64,000 nucleotides of DNA from Sphingomonas sanguinis (GCF_019297835.1 NZ_CP079203.1:2391001-2455000); one strand, 5' to 3'; counted from the first letter of the stretch, positions 8,832 to 17,930 are shown. Notes: generated by a model not told the origin, from the letters alone. Made by a program: numbers and translations.

Positions 8832-8863
8832 GTGTCGAAGACCGCCTGTGCGGTTTCCGACAC
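8832..8863 (+). terminator. Hairpin terminator after DUF736
   Basis: A 14-bp imperfect stem (12 pairs) with a CTGT loop starts 12 bp after the DUF736 stop. There is no T tract. Confidence 0.55.
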
Positions 8864-8946
8864 TCCCGCCTCAAGGCCGGTTCCCGCAGTCCTGGGGTCC
8901 CAGGCGACCGATCCCGGGTCGCCGATTTGCGAAGGACACCGGAAGC

Positions 8947-9177
8947 ATGGACCTCGACGACGAGATTGCCCGCGCGAACCGCGCTAGGCGTGGTTCGCCC
9001 TTCCTCAACACCGACCAGGCCGCTGCCTATCTCAAGCTGTCGGCCCGACAGCTGAAGCGCCTGCGTCGCGCCGGCAAGGGGCCGGTCTATCGCCGCCACA
9101 GCCGCTTCGTCCAATATCATATAGACGACCTCGACGGCTGGAGCCGCGATCATGCCGGGCGGGATTTCGAACGATGA
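8947..9177 (+). CDS. Small helix-turn-helix DNA-binding protein (excisionase/AlpA-like)
   Basis: The 76-aa protein carries one winged HTH of the MerR/excisionase type: FLNTDQAAAYLKLSARQLKRLR followed at once by a wing (GKGPVYRRHSRFVQY) and YHIDDLDGW. Such proteins act as recombination-directionality factors or as activators of transfer genes. Its stop overlaps the traF start by 4 bp, making it the first gene of an HTH-traF-transglycosylase operon and suggesting it regulates or responds to transfer. Confidence 0.8.
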   Translation: MDLDDEIARANRARRGSPFLNTDQAAAYLKLSARQLKRLRRAGKGPVYRRHSRFVQYHIDDLDGWSRDHAGRDFER

Positions 9178-9755
9178 GCGCGCGTCGAACCGGCATCACC
9201 GGCACGCCGCTGCTCGACTGGGGCGACACGCTGCGCGCCGCCAAGGCAAGGCATCGTCGCCGGGTCCGGCGGATCGGCATCGGCGCGGTCGGGGTCGCCG
9301 CCCTGCTGTTGACCGTCGCGCTGCCCCCCGCCCCCCGCCTCGTCTGGAACGCGAGTGCCAGCGCGCCGATCGGCCTCTATGCGGTCGCCCCGGGCACCGC
9401 GGCAGAGCCCGGCGACATGGTGGTCGCCCGGCTGCCCGAGCCCTATCGGCGGCTCGCTGCCACGCGCCGCTACGTGCCCCTGAACGTGCCGCTGGTGAAG
9501 CGGGTCGCAGCAGTAGCTGGCGACGACGTCTGCGCGCTGGGACACCAAGTTTTCGTCAACGGGCAGCCGGTTACTAAGCGACTGGACGTTGATCGCGCGG
9601 GGCGCTCGTTGCCGCATTGGTCGGGATGTCGGCGGCTGCGCGGGGACCAGCGCTTCCTCCTGATGGACGCGCCCGCATCGTTCGACGGACGCTACTTCGG
9701 GGTGACCGAAGGCGTCGACATTGTTGGCAAGGCGCGGCTGCTATGGGCACGGTGA
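9174..9755 (+). CDS. traF: TraF-type S26 signal peptidase / conjugal peptidase
   Basis: The 193-aa protein has one N-terminal membrane segment (about 34-51), then the S26 catalytic Ser at S63 in ASAPIGLYA and the catalytic Lys at K109 in LVKRVAAVAGD. A late block follows (DQRFLLMDAPASFDGRYFG). TraF peptidases process and cyclise the conjugative pilin (TrbC) at the inner membrane. No pilin gene is present in this window, so its substrate must lie elsewhere or has been lost. It overlaps the HTH gene (4 bp) and the transglycosylase gene (13 bp). Confidence 0.9.
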   Translation: MSARRTGITGTPLLDWGDTLRAAKARHRRRVRRIGIGAVGVAALLLTVALPPAPRLVWNASASAPIGLYAVAPGTAAEPGDMVVARLPEPYRRLAATRRYVPLNVPLVKRVAAVAGDDVCALGHQVFVNGQPVTKRLDVDRAGRSLPHWSGCRRLRGDQRFLLMDAPASFDGRYFGVTEGVDIVGKARLLWAR

Positions 9756-10354
9756 GGCTCTGGATCACTGCCGCGTCGGCTTTCCATGCCGGGCCGGTGC
9801 AGGCGGAAACAGTCGCCGACTGGCGTCCCTACATCGTCGAGGCCTCCAACCGTTTCGGGGTGCCGACGGCTTGGATCGAGCGCGTCATGCAGGCCGAGAG
9901 CGGTGGGCGGACGATGCTCGACGGGCGCGCGATTCGCTCCTCGGCGGGTGCCATGGGCCTGATGCAATTGATGCCCAGCACTTGGGCCGACATGCGCGCC
10001 CGGCTTGGCCTCGGCGACAATCCCGACGACCCGCGCGACAACATCCTCGCCGGCACGCTCTACCTGCGGCTGATGTACGATCGATTTGGCTATCCCGGCT
10101 TGTTCGCGGCCTATAATGCCGGCCCGGGGCGCTATGCCAATTATCTCGCGGGGCATGCTCGCCTGCCCATCGAGACGGCGGCCTATCTCGCCAGGGTCGC
10201 GCCGCCGCCGTCCGGCCGGGTACCGGTGCCGATACAGTTAGCCCCGCCGCCATCGCTGTTCGCGGTGCGAAGGGATGTGCGAGTGGTCGATCCGGGTAAC
10301 GAAAAATCGGCTGTCGAATCGTCTATCTTCGTCGCGCTGTCGAAGGCTGATTGA
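9743..10354 (+). CDS. Lytic transglycosylase, SLT domain (VirB1-like)
   Basis: The 203-aa protein has a hydrophobic start suggesting export. The transglycosylase domain runs from about 27 to 150. Catalytic Glu is E52 (VMQAESGGRT), followed by AMGLMQLMPSTW and the AAYNAGPGRY block. It cleaves peptidoglycan glycan strands in the periplasm so that a transfer machine can be assembled. The first in-frame ATG lies inside the traF 3' end, and that start at 9743 is used because it supplies the export signal. Its presence without mating-pore genes is a sign that a longer transfer operon has been cut down. Confidence 0.88.
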   Translation: MGTVRLWITAASAFHAGPVQAETVADWRPYIVEASNRFGVPTAWIERVMQAESGGRTMLDGRAIRSSAGAMGLMQLMPSTWADMRARLGLGDNPDDPRDNILAGTLYLRLMYDRFGYPGLFAAYNAGPGRYANYLAGHARLPIETAAYLARVAPPPSGRVPVPIQLAPPPSLFAVRRDVRVVDPGNEKSAVESSIFVALSKAD

Positions 10355-10927
10355 GCGTGATGAGCCTCCCATATTCGCTTCACGGCGCGATACTCCGCCG
10401 CCCTCCTTATAGCTGCTCGGCCACCCTGCCGATGCCGTTCCCGATGGTGAGGATGATCACCCGGAAGGTCGTCATGAACATGGTCGAGGGCGCAGGTGCG
10501 GCGTCGGACCGCGAGACGTACGCATCGCGCGCTTGGGTGGAATGTCCGTACGGACACGGTGTCGGCGAGGCATTGGCGCACCGGTTTCCGGGGGCCGGCG
10601 AAGCGGCATTCCGCTGGAATACGTGCGGCAAGGAACGCTGGGCCGGGCGCTCGATACCACGCTCGGGGCACTCTCAACCGGAGCTCTCTAGCGGGGATAG
10701 ATGGCGGCGGCTCAGCGTCAGTTCTGCCCCATTTTCGAGCCTTGGGGATGCGGAGGAAGGGAGGAAGGGGAAACAAGATAAAGGCAGTGTCTCGCGACCC
10801 TGCATAAGCGATTGTCTGCACATCCTTTTTTTAAGAGACATCAGCCTTTGGTTGCGAGACTGTCGCGCGAGAAATGGCGGAAATCCGTCATTTCCGGCCC
10901 GAAATCGCGAGACTTCGGGGCATTTCG
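10355..10927. other. 573-bp region between transglycosylase and relaxase, probable oriT region
   Basis: No gene is convincing here; a short minus-strand frame ending at 10407 (FRVIILTIGNGIGRVAEQL) may be coding but matches nothing I know. The last 100 bases before the relaxase start hold several inverted repeats and are less GC-rich, as expected of an origin of transfer. Confidence 0.4.
10871..10894. promoter_or_regulatory. Candidate oriT palindrome
   Basis: A 24-bp near-perfect palindrome with arms GAAATG-n-CGG and CCG-n-CATTTC around AAAT lies 33 bp upstream of the relaxase start. A related motif CGAAATCGCGAG follows at once. Origins recognised by VirD2-like relaxases usually lie next to the relaxase gene and carry such repeats, so this is the best candidate. 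The nick site cannot be assigned. Confidence 0.4.
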
Positions 10928-12892
10928 ATGCCTGACGATGATTTCAAGCCCAAGCTGGGCAAGAGCCGGAGCAAGGACGGCAAGCGCGAGGCGAAATATG
11001 GCGGGCGCATCCTTGCAGCGGCGCGGCTCGCCGGCACGAAGACGGGTGTGAAGGCGCGACGCTTCGACGGCAGCCGGATCGGGCGTGGCGCGAGCGTCGG
11101 CCGGCTGCTTTCGAGCCGCGATCGATTTACAGGCATGCGCGTGCGGCGGGCGGTGGTGAAGGCGAGTTTGATCCGGCTTCGCGGGAAAGGCGGCCAAGCC
11201 GCCCGCGCGCACATGCGCTACATCCAGCGCGATGGCGTCACGCGCGAGGGGTTGCCGGGCGAGCTCTACGGTCCCGAGACCGATCGCGCCGACGGCGACG
11301 ATTTCCTCAGGCGCACCGCCGGCGACCGGCATCAGTTCCGCTTCATCGTCTCGGCCGAGGACGGCACCGAATATCCCGACCTCAAGCCCTATGTCCGGCG
11401 GCTGATGACGCAGGTCGAGCAGGACCTCGGCACGAAGCTCGACTGGGTCGCGGTCGACCACTTCAACACCGAGCGCCCGCACACCCATATCGTGCTGCGC
11501 GGCGTCGACGATCGCGGCGACAATCTGGTCATCGCGCGCGAGTATATATCCCATGGGCTGCGCGAGCGCGCGTCCGAGCTGGTGACGCTCGACCTAGGGC
11601 CGCGCACCGATCGCGAGATCGAGGATCGCCTGCGCCACGATGTCGACCAGGAACGACTTACCGCGATCGACCGGCGGCTGCTGCGCCGGATAGATGCCGA
11701 TCGCATCGTGTCGCCGGCCGACAATGATCCCTTCCAGCAGTCGATCGCGGCCGGGCGGTTGCGCAAGCTCAAGGCTATGGATCTGGCCGAGTACCTGGGT
11801 GGTGGCCGCTACCGGCTCGCCGAGGAGATGGAGGATACGCTGCGCCGGATGGGCGAGCGCGGCGACATCGTCCGGCTCATGCAGCGCGAACTGACCGCCC
11901 GCCGGCTCGACCGCGCCGGGGTCGAGCAGGTGGTCGCCACGGAGTTACGCGAACCGCTCGTCGGACGCGTGATCCAACGCGGCTTTTCCGATGAGCATCG
12001 TGATCGCCATTACATGATGATCGATGGCATCGATGGTCGTGTCCATTATGTCGAAATCGGGCGCAGCGACGCGACGCCATCGGTGCCCGAGGGCGCCACA
12101 GTGCGGATCGAGCCGACCAAGGCCGCGGCAAGCCAGGCGGATCGCACGGTCGATGCCGTCGCCCGCGCCAATGGCGGGCGCTACTCGATCGACCTGCACC
12201 TGCGCTACGATCCCGGTGCGAGCGAAGCGTTTGCGACTAGCCATGTGCGGCGGCTCGAAGCGATGCGCCGCGCGGGCGGCGGACCGGATCGTTTGGCGGA
12301 CGGCAGCTGGATCATCCCCGGCGATCATCTCGCCCGCGCCGAAGCGTTCGCGCAGCGGCAGCAGCGCGATCATCCGGTTACGCTGTCGATATTGTCGTCA
12401 CGGCAAGTCGGCGACCTCTCCACGGTCCAAGCGCCGACGTGGCTCGATAGCGAGCTAGCGACCGGCATCGGCGCCCCAGTGCGCGATGCGGGCTTCGGGC
12501 GAGAGGTACGGACAGCGATGGCCGCGCGGAGGCAGTGGCTGATCGAGCAGCAATTGGCGACGGGCGAAGGCCGGGAATTCCAGCTGCGCAATGGCGCGCT
12601 GGATGAGCTTGGCCGGCGTGAGATGCGCGATGCCGGCGGCCGGCTCGCCCAGCAGTTCGGCAAGCCGTTCGAACCGGCGCAAAACGGGGACCGCATCGAG
12701 GGCGTGATCGCGCGTCGCGTTGACCTGGAAAGCGGAAGCTACGCCGTCGTCGAACGGTCGCGGGATTTTACACTCGTACCATGGCGCGATGTGCTGGAGC
12801 GCAACATCGGCAAGGCCACCTCGGGGATCATGCGAGCGGACGGCATCAGTTGGCAGTTCGGGCGAGGACGATCAGGTCCGACGATCAGCTGA
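10928..12892 (+). CDS. VirD2-like relaxase with DUF3363 domain
   Basis: The 654-aa protein starts MPDDDFKPKLGKSRSK, the usual N-terminus of this family, so the ATG at 10928 is preferred over an upstream one at 10874. The relaxase domain occupies about 70-260. A three-histidine-type metal motif is seen in DHFNTERPHTHIVLRG (HxH), with ARAHMRYIQRDG upstream. The DUF3363 C-terminal region (about 300-650) contains DGSWIIPGDHLARAE. Relaxases nick one strand at oriT and pilot it into the recipient. In intact elements a coupling protein (VirD4/TraG) and trb genes follow; here they do not. The island is therefore likely mobilisable at most, not self-transmissible. Confidence 0.92.
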   Translation: MPDDDFKPKLGKSRSKDGKREAKYGGRILAAARLAGTKTGVKARRFDGSRIGRGASVGRLLSSRDRFTGMRVRRAVVKASLIRLRGKGGQAARAHMRYIQRDGVTREGLPGELYGPETDRADGDDFLRRTAGDRHQFRFIVSAEDGTEYPDLKPYVRRLMTQVEQDLGTKLDWVAVDHFNTERPHTHIVLRGVDDRGDNLVIAREYISHGLRERASELVTLDLGPRTDREIEDRLRHDVDQERLTAIDRRLLRRIDADRIVSPADNDPFQQSIAAGRLRKLKAMDLAEYLGGGRYRLAEEMEDTLRRMGERGDIVRLMQRELTARRLDRAGVEQVVATELREPLVGRVIQRGFSDEHRDRHYMMIDGIDGRVHYVEIGRSDATPSVPEGATVRIEPTKAAASQADRTVDAVARANGGRYSIDLHLRYDPGASEAFATSHVRRLEAMRRAGGGPDRLADGSWIIPGDHLARAEAFAQRQQRDHPVTLSILSSRQVGDLSTVQAPTWLDSELATGIGAPVRDAGFGREVRTAMAARRQWLIEQQLATGEGREFQLRNGALDELGRREMRDAGGRLAQQFGKPFEPAQNGDRIEGVIARRVDLESGSYAVVERSRDFTLVPWRDVLERNIGKATSGIMRADGISWQFGRGRSGPTIS

Positions 12893-12923
12893 TTTTAGAT
12901 TGGCGCCTGCAGGGTGCGCGCAT

Positions 12924-13181
12924 ATGAAGGCCCGACTAGTTCCCAGCCCCCGCAATCCGGACGAGCTCGCCATCGGCTACTGCTGGCGAGATGGTCGGAG
13001 GATGGACGCCCGCGTTGCGCAGCTCGAACACGCGAACGATCTGTCGCTTGAGCAGGTCTATCAAAAGCTGGCGCTGGGTCGATGCCGTAATGTGTTACAT
13101 ATCCTAGGTGAAAAATGCGGAGACCCCCAGGATATGTATCATTGGGGGGCTGCCGGCACCGAAGCGAAATCCGGACGGTAG
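12924..13181 (+). CDS. Hypothetical 85-aa protein after the relaxase
   Basis: The frame starts MKARLVPSPRNPDELAIGY and contains a helical stretch (RVAQLEHANDLSLEQVYQKL). It follows the relaxase by 31 bp. The second half covers an inverted repeat (13097-13137), which argues that only the first 55 or so residues are original coding sequence. I do not recognise the family. It may be the remnant of the gene that once followed the relaxase, or a chance frame. Confidence 0.35.
   Translation: MKARLVPSPRNPDELAIGYCWRDGRRMDARVAQLEHANDLSLEQVYQKLALGRCRNVLHILGEKCGDPQDMYHWGAAGTEAKSGR
13097..13137. repeat. Inverted repeat, possible recombination site or terminator
   Basis: Arms ACATATCCTAGG (13097-13108) and CCCAGGATATGT (13126-13137) match in 11 of 12 positions around a 17-nt spacer. 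It lies at the point where the conserved mobilisation block ends and the defence genes begin, so it could be a crossover site of an integrase or resolvase. Only the symmetry is seen. Confidence 0.4.
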
Positions 13182-13752
13182 CTGCACCATTCCCGGTGAT
13201 CATCCCGCCCGTGTGAAGCGTATCGTCAGTCCCACGCACCTTGGAGATTTTGCGACGCGCTGGTGACGTCGGCAACTATCGCGACTATCCGGTGCGCTTT
13301 GCCGTGTTTGATGGCGCGCCGGAATTGACCAAGGTGTTGCCCATCGTTCTTAGCGTCTGATCTCGACAGTCGTTGTCGCTCGCCATGATCACGGCCCGCG
13401 GTCGGAATATGCCAAATGGACGACCGTGTGCGCTGCCTTCAATTTTGGGCCGCCAACAGGGAGGTCGGAACTCTGGTGGAAAGCGGAATGGCCGGTTTTG
13501 GGCAACGCCGTAGCGCTACCGACCGTTCGTTCATCTGGAACACTACAGCAGCTATGCGCCCCAGTTCCAGTCACTTGATGCAAGCTCCGCTGTTACCAAA
13601 AGCTGCCATTCGTTTCGAAGCGGTCGGTGGCACGCCTCGTCAACTGTAGCCGAGATACTCGACTGCGCCCGCGAGGTGATAGCCAGCCAACGGGGAAGCG
13701 GTGACGCAAGGGCTACCGTTACGTCTCCGATCGGCGATGTAAGCGCGCGTGG
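13182..13752. other. 571-bp junction region with possible relaxase debris
   Basis: No intact gene. Around 13165-13215 the reading PDGSCTIPGDHPARV resembles the relaxase segment DGSWIIPGDHLARAE found near 12300, suggesting a fragment of a second relaxase copy. The rest holds no recognisable coding sequence. Confidence 0.35.
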
Positions 13753-16230
13753 CTAAGCATCGGAGGTCCCCTTGCCACGGACGCGCAGCGTCGGGCGGTC
13801 AGCTGGCTTCGGTGCGGCCACTTGGATCGCAGGACGGCGGTGCTCGACCTCGACGGGCGCGATCAGTTTCCTCACGTCGCCGTCGTTAAAGAAGGGGCGT
13901 ATCCCGTCGATGCCGCGTTCGCTTACCGGCGGTTTCATCTGGGACATCGCCCGGTAGAGCGCCTGCACGGGAAGTGTGACGGTCTTGATGTCGCCGCCAG
14001 CGTCCTGACCGAAACCGAAGGGCAAGACGGTCATCGCGTCGTGGTGCAATCGGATCAGATCGATGGTGAGCCTCTGGGTATCGTCTTCTGTCCAGCCTAC
14101 CCGCAACGCCCGCAGAAGCGACCAGAGCATGAAGTCCTCGCCGTGCAGGACGATCTGCTTCTCTGACTTCTTGGCGCGCGCGTTCTCAACCGCCTCCACC
14201 AGCCTACCGACGGGGACCATGGCGGCGAGTGCCAAGCCGAAGTCTTGGTTCTCCACGCGATGGAACAGCACACGGCAGAGCAAGTAGATCGCCGCCGCCT
14301 GCGCCTCTCTCGATGCACCTCTCGCCGCCGCCAGAAGATCGGCGAGCACCAAGAAGGTGTTCTGACCCCTGAAGGCGAAGTCCTTGGCACCAGTCCGTTG
14401 GAAGAACGCGAGCCAGATCAGCCACGGCGAATCCATCGGGTTCTTGATCGAGACATTCATCGATCGGGCGAGCTGCGTGAAGAGGTCGAAGCCGAGCAGC
14501 TCGATGCGGTCGGCCGGTGCCTCCCCGAGTTGCCGCAGCCAGCCGATCGCGCGGTTCCTCCGCTCTTGGGAGACGTTCGCGCCCGCGACGACGAAGTCGA
14601 TCACCTCCGGGGTCACGGCGGCAGTCACCTCGCGAAGCCAGTTCGAGGAGCCAGCTCCTTTCAGCAGGTCCGTATCGATAAGATGCTCGGCGGCGAGGAA
14701 TTCCTGCAGTGAACGGTGGAAGTAGATCGTGCTGACACCTTTCTCGACGAGGCAGCCTTGGATGAGTTCCCTGCGCATCTCGTCGCGGCTTAGCGAGTGG
14801 CTCAGGTCGCGGGCGGCCGCGTCGCATATCGACTGTGGGATGTCGGCAAGCGTGGTCGTCGAAGTTCCGCCCTTCTCCCACAGCCACCAGGCGAGATGGG
14901 CGTTGAACCGACGCCGGACGTCGAGCGGGAACGATGGATCGCGACCTCGCTTCTCCAACTCGCGGTGGATGAGCAGGTGGACGAAGCTGTCGAAAAGTTC
15001 GTAGACTGACATGTCCGCCCGCAGCTGGTCGGGCTGGATGGCGATCTCGCAGAGCATCTGCGCGTGGACGGGGCGCTCGAGTAGTCGGTCGAAGCGGCCG
15101 GTGCTTAGTTCCGTCACCCGCTGCTGAATCCATTGCGGGTCCGTGGCTGGGCCATTCCGCTCAGCCTGCGCCCTGACGGGTAAGTATCTCTCGACGAAGG
15201 TCCGGGCCTCCTCAGCAGTGAAGCCGCGTATCTCAACGTGTCGATATGCTCGCCTGCCCGGGGCGACGATCTCGCGGCCCGCGCCGGTGCGTTGAATGCC
15301 ATCGACGATCGCGCGGAACTCGTCCTCGTCGTGGAAGGCGGTGTCCCGGCCGAGCACCAAGATACGCGCGTCGCCCTCGTCCAGCCGCATCAGTTCGGTC
15401 AGCACCTGCTGGAACTTGGCGGGCGTAAGGCCGTGCTTCATCTCGTCGAAGCCGTCGTAGATGACGAGGAAGCGACCGTTACGGTTGAGCGCTTGGAAGG
15501 TCTCGAAGTGATAGTTGGTGACGCGGTGCTGACTGGCGAGGACCTTGCCCAGCAGGCCGTCGATCGACTGCTCATCGGCGATCTCTCCCAGTCTGACCAG
15601 GATCGGCGCCCGCGCGGTGGGGTCCTGCAGCGCACGCCTGGCCATGCCAGCGGCTAGATGGGTCGCGAAGGTCGATTTACCTTTGCCGTAGGCGCCTAGG
15701 ACGAAGAGCGGCGGCGCATCGACGGCTTCGAGCCACTGCGCCACATGCCGTTCGAGGTCGACGTGGTCGGTGGTCTCCGGCCGCACGTAATAGCTGGCGA
15801 GCTGCGAGCGGTCATATTGGTCGACGAGATCCTTGAGGTAGGAGTCTATCAATAGCAGCCGGCGCTGAAGTTCGGTGAAGGTCATCACCTGAAGGTTGCG
15901 GTGCAGCTTTTCGACCTCCCGGCCGCCTGGCGCGATCGGTCCCTTGGATATGAGCCACGCCTGATCGAGCTCGCCCGTCTGCAAATATGGCAGATGATCG
16001 GTCGCGAACTCGCTGCATTCCTTCGCCGGCAGCGTGCCGTCGTAGTCCTTCGCCTCGAACGCGAAGCGCTGCACGCCTGTGATCGCGTCACGTGTCCAGA
16101 CGGCGGACACGTCGACGTTCTTGTGACCGACCTTCTTCTCAGTCGCGGTCGTAAAGCCCGCCGCGCTCAGCACCTTCTCCAGCGCGTCGCGGAACGCATT
16201 GCCCTTTGCCGTCGTGTTCTTCGTCCCCAT
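13753..16230 (-). CDS. REase-NACHT NTPase, putative antiphage protein
   Basis: The 825-aa protein has an N-terminal PD-(D/E)xK nuclease-like domain (about 10-125) with D40 in NVDVSAVW and E59-x-K61 in FAFEAKDY. A NACHT-type P-loop domain (about 170-420) has Walker A GAYGKGKST (179-187) and Walker B VIYDGFDEM (D259, D262, E263). A long helical C-terminal region (about 450-780) would act as sensor. Bacterial NACHT proteins are STAND-type sensors that oligomerise on phage recognition and trigger an attached effector; here the effector would be the nuclease. It stands alone, divergent from the methyltransferase operon. Length and domain order are normal and no disabling mutation is seen. Confidence 0.85.
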   Translation of the reverse strand: MGTKNTTAKGNAFRDALEKVLSAAGFTTATEKKVGHKNVDVSAVWTRDAITGVQRFAFEAKDYDGTLPAKECSEFATDHLPYLQTGELDQAWLISKGPIAPGGREVEKLHRNLQVMTFTELQRRLLLIDSYLKDLVDQYDRSQLASYYVRPETTDHVDLERHVAQWLEAVDAPPLFVLGAYGKGKSTFATHLAAGMARRALQDPTARAPILVRLGEIADEQSIDGLLGKVLASQHRVTNYHFETFQALNRNGRFLVIYDGFDEMKHGLTPAKFQQVLTELMRLDEGDARILVLGRDTAFHDEDEFRAIVDGIQRTGAGREIVAPGRRAYRHVEIRGFTAEEARTFVERYLPVRAQAERNGPATDPQWIQQRVTELSTGRFDRLLERPVHAQMLCEIAIQPDQLRADMSVYELFDSFVHLLIHRELEKRGRDPSFPLDVRRRFNAHLAWWLWEKGGTSTTTLADIPQSICDAAARDLSHSLSRDEMRRELIQGCLVEKGVSTIYFHRSLQEFLAAEHLIDTDLLKGAGSSNWLREVTAAVTPEVIDFVVAGANVSQERRNRAIGWLRQLGEAPADRIELLGFDLFTQLARSMNVSIKNPMDSPWLIWLAFFQRTGAKDFAFRGQNTFLVLADLLAAARGASREAQAAAIYLLCRVLFHRVENQDFGLALAAMVPVGRLVEAVENARAKKSEKQIVLHGEDFMLWSLLRALRVGWTEDDTQRLTIDLIRLHHDAMTVLPFGFGQDAGGDIKTVTLPVQALYRAMSQMKPPVSERGIDGIRPFFNDGDVRKLIAPVEVEHRRPAIQVAAPKPADRPTLRVRGKGTSDA

Positions 16231-16276
16231 GATCGCATTATAGGTTCGCGCTCAGGCCGAACCAAGCTCGGCGGTT

Positions 16277-16414
16277 TGAACCGCCCCGGGTTTGCCGGAG
16301 GCCATGAGTTGTGAGTTACGCTGCCATATCGATGATGTTCGCGGCAGCATAATATTGCTCTTTGGCTTCGGCAGGCGGGATGTTGCCGATGGGTTCCAGC
16401 AGCCGGCGATGGTT
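16277..16414 (-). mobile_element. IS3-family end fragment (orfB 3' end plus terminal repeat)
   Basis: On the minus strand the fragment encodes [19 protein letters not shown], ending IIDMAA and a stop, as in the complete IS3-family element at 29992-31312. It finishes with the same terminal inverted repeat (TGAACCGC start at 16277). Similarity ends abruptly near 16414. It lies between the NACHT gene and the methyltransferase operon, showing that an insertion here was later deleted, perhaps when the operon was acquired. Confidence 0.85.
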
Positions 16415-16577
16415 GAACCAGACCGAACCGCGGACCACACCGATGATGGCTTTTTCGACATAGCGGCGCCAGATCAATGGCGGCCGTTGCGGACTCCGCT
16501 AGCCGCCGCCAAAAAAATCATCGAATAGTTGCCTTAATCGCCTCGACGTTTATCCCTTGCGGGAGAATGGCAAGTTC

Positions 16578-17930
16578 ATGGCGATGAGTGCGAGGCAGCG
16601 AGAGCGGAGGGGGGCGGCTGAGAGCAGTCTGCTTGACCTAATCGCGCGCTTCAGTTCCGAGGGATCAGCCGTCGAGGTGAACTTCCGACAACTTATCAGT
16701 TCGGATGGCGGCACGAGCAAGAGCGCCCACGCGATTCATCCGTACCCCGCGAAGCTGCTCATACACATCCCACAGTTTTTTCTTGCAGCTTTACCAACTG
16801 TGGCGGGCAGCGCGCTATTGGATCCGTTCTGCGGCTCCGGGACGGTTTTGTACGAAGGGGCACTGGCCGGTCTGCGTCCCGTGGGCTCGGACTCAAATCC
16901 ATTGGCACGGTTGGTTACGAGGGCGAAGCTCACGCCGTTGGATCGAGAGGTCGCGCGACGACAACTCGAAGAGGTAATGGCGACCTATCCTTCGGCCTCG
17001 CCGGACATCCCTGATGTCGTAAATCGCAACTACTGGTTCTCGGATAGAATTTCCGATTCCTTGGGAAAGTTGAAGACGGCCATCCAGCGCAGCGTGTCCG
17101 AAACTCTTCGGCCGGTGTTTGACGTGAGCTTTTCAGCAACGGTAAGGCGTGTCAGCTACGCTGATCCCAGGCTGTCGGTCCCAGTCAAAATCAACCCGGA
17201 CCGAAGCGCGAAGTATGGAGCGAAGGGCGACGAGGTCATTCGTCGCTTAGCGCGGCTCGCCGAGATCGACGTAGGAGCGTTGTTCTGGAGCATCGCCAGC
17301 CAAAACATTCAGCGTTGTTCCGAGCTGGGACAGCGATTCGCGGCCGATAGGCCTGAAATTTTCTCCGATGCGCGGTCGCTCGGACTCGCAGACGCCTCGG
17401 TGAGTCTTGCTATCACATCACCGCCTTATGTTGGGGCCCAAAAATATGTGCGAGCGTCTAGCCTGTCACTCGGATGGCTCGGCCTAACCCCAGCTTGCAA
17501 GCTGCGTCCGATCGAACGGCAGTCGATTGGGCGCGAACACCTCGCCGCCGACGAAGCACTTGAGCCTTTGGGGACGGGCGTGGTGGAAGCCGACTCCCTC
17601 TTGGAAGAGATTCTCACGCGTAACCCGCTTCGTGCACGCATCGCGCAGCGCTACCTGCTCGAGATGCGAGACGCCTTGTCTGAGCTTTCACGCGTCATGA
17701 GACACGACGGTAGTCTAGTCCTCGTGGTCGGACCGAATTTAGTCTGCGGCCTCGAATTTCCAACGCCGTTCTTCTTGCAAAAGATCGCTGAAGAGCTTGG
17801 CTTCTCCACCCAGCTACATCTCCTCGACTCGATAGATTCGCGGGGCCTAATGACGAAGCGCAACCGCACCGCAGGTCTGATTCAGCAGGAGTCCGTCTTC
17901 CTTTTGAAGAGAGTGCGCACTGATGCGTAG
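16578..17930 (+). CDS. DNA amino-methyltransferase of the four-gene operon
   Basis: The 450-aa protein has HPYPAKL (54-60) and motif I DPFCGSGT (82-89), which binds S-adenosylmethionine. Catalytic motif IV TSPPY (280-284) identifies an N4-cytosine or N6-adenine methylase with motif I before motif IV. No restriction endonuclease gene is adjacent. The start is uncertain (TTG 16557, ATG 16578 or ATG 16584). Its stop lies 8 bp inside the PRTase gene, so the genes are coupled. It probably marks host DNA so that the partners can discriminate non-self; that role is inference. Codon use is less GC-rich than in the chromosomal part, which fits transfer. Confidence 0.8.
   Translation: MAMSARQRERRGAAESSLLDLIARFSSEGSAVEVNFRQLISSDGGTSKSAHAIHPYPAKLLIHIPQFFLAALPTVAGSALLDPFCGSGTVLYEGALAGLRPVGSDSNPLARLVTRAKLTPLDREVARRQLEEVMATYPSASPDIPDVVNRNYWFSDRISDSLGKLKTAIQRSVSETLRPVFDVSFSATVRRVSYADPRLSVPVKINPDRSAKYGAKGDEVIRRLARLAEIDVGALFWSIASQNIQRCSELGQRFAADRPEIFSDARSLGLADASVSLAITSPPYVGAQKYVRASSLSLGWLGLTPACKLRPIERQSIGREHLAADEALEPLGTGVVEADSLLEEILTRNPLRARIAQRYLLEMRDALSELSRVMRHDGSLVLVVGPNLVCGLEFPTPFFLQKIAEELGFSTQLHLLDSIDSRGLMTKRNRTAGLIQQESVFLLKRVRTDA

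Noticed and set aside
13416..13649. 77-aa frame in the junction region
   Set aside because: No ribosome-binding site, no recognisable motif and an unlikely composition.
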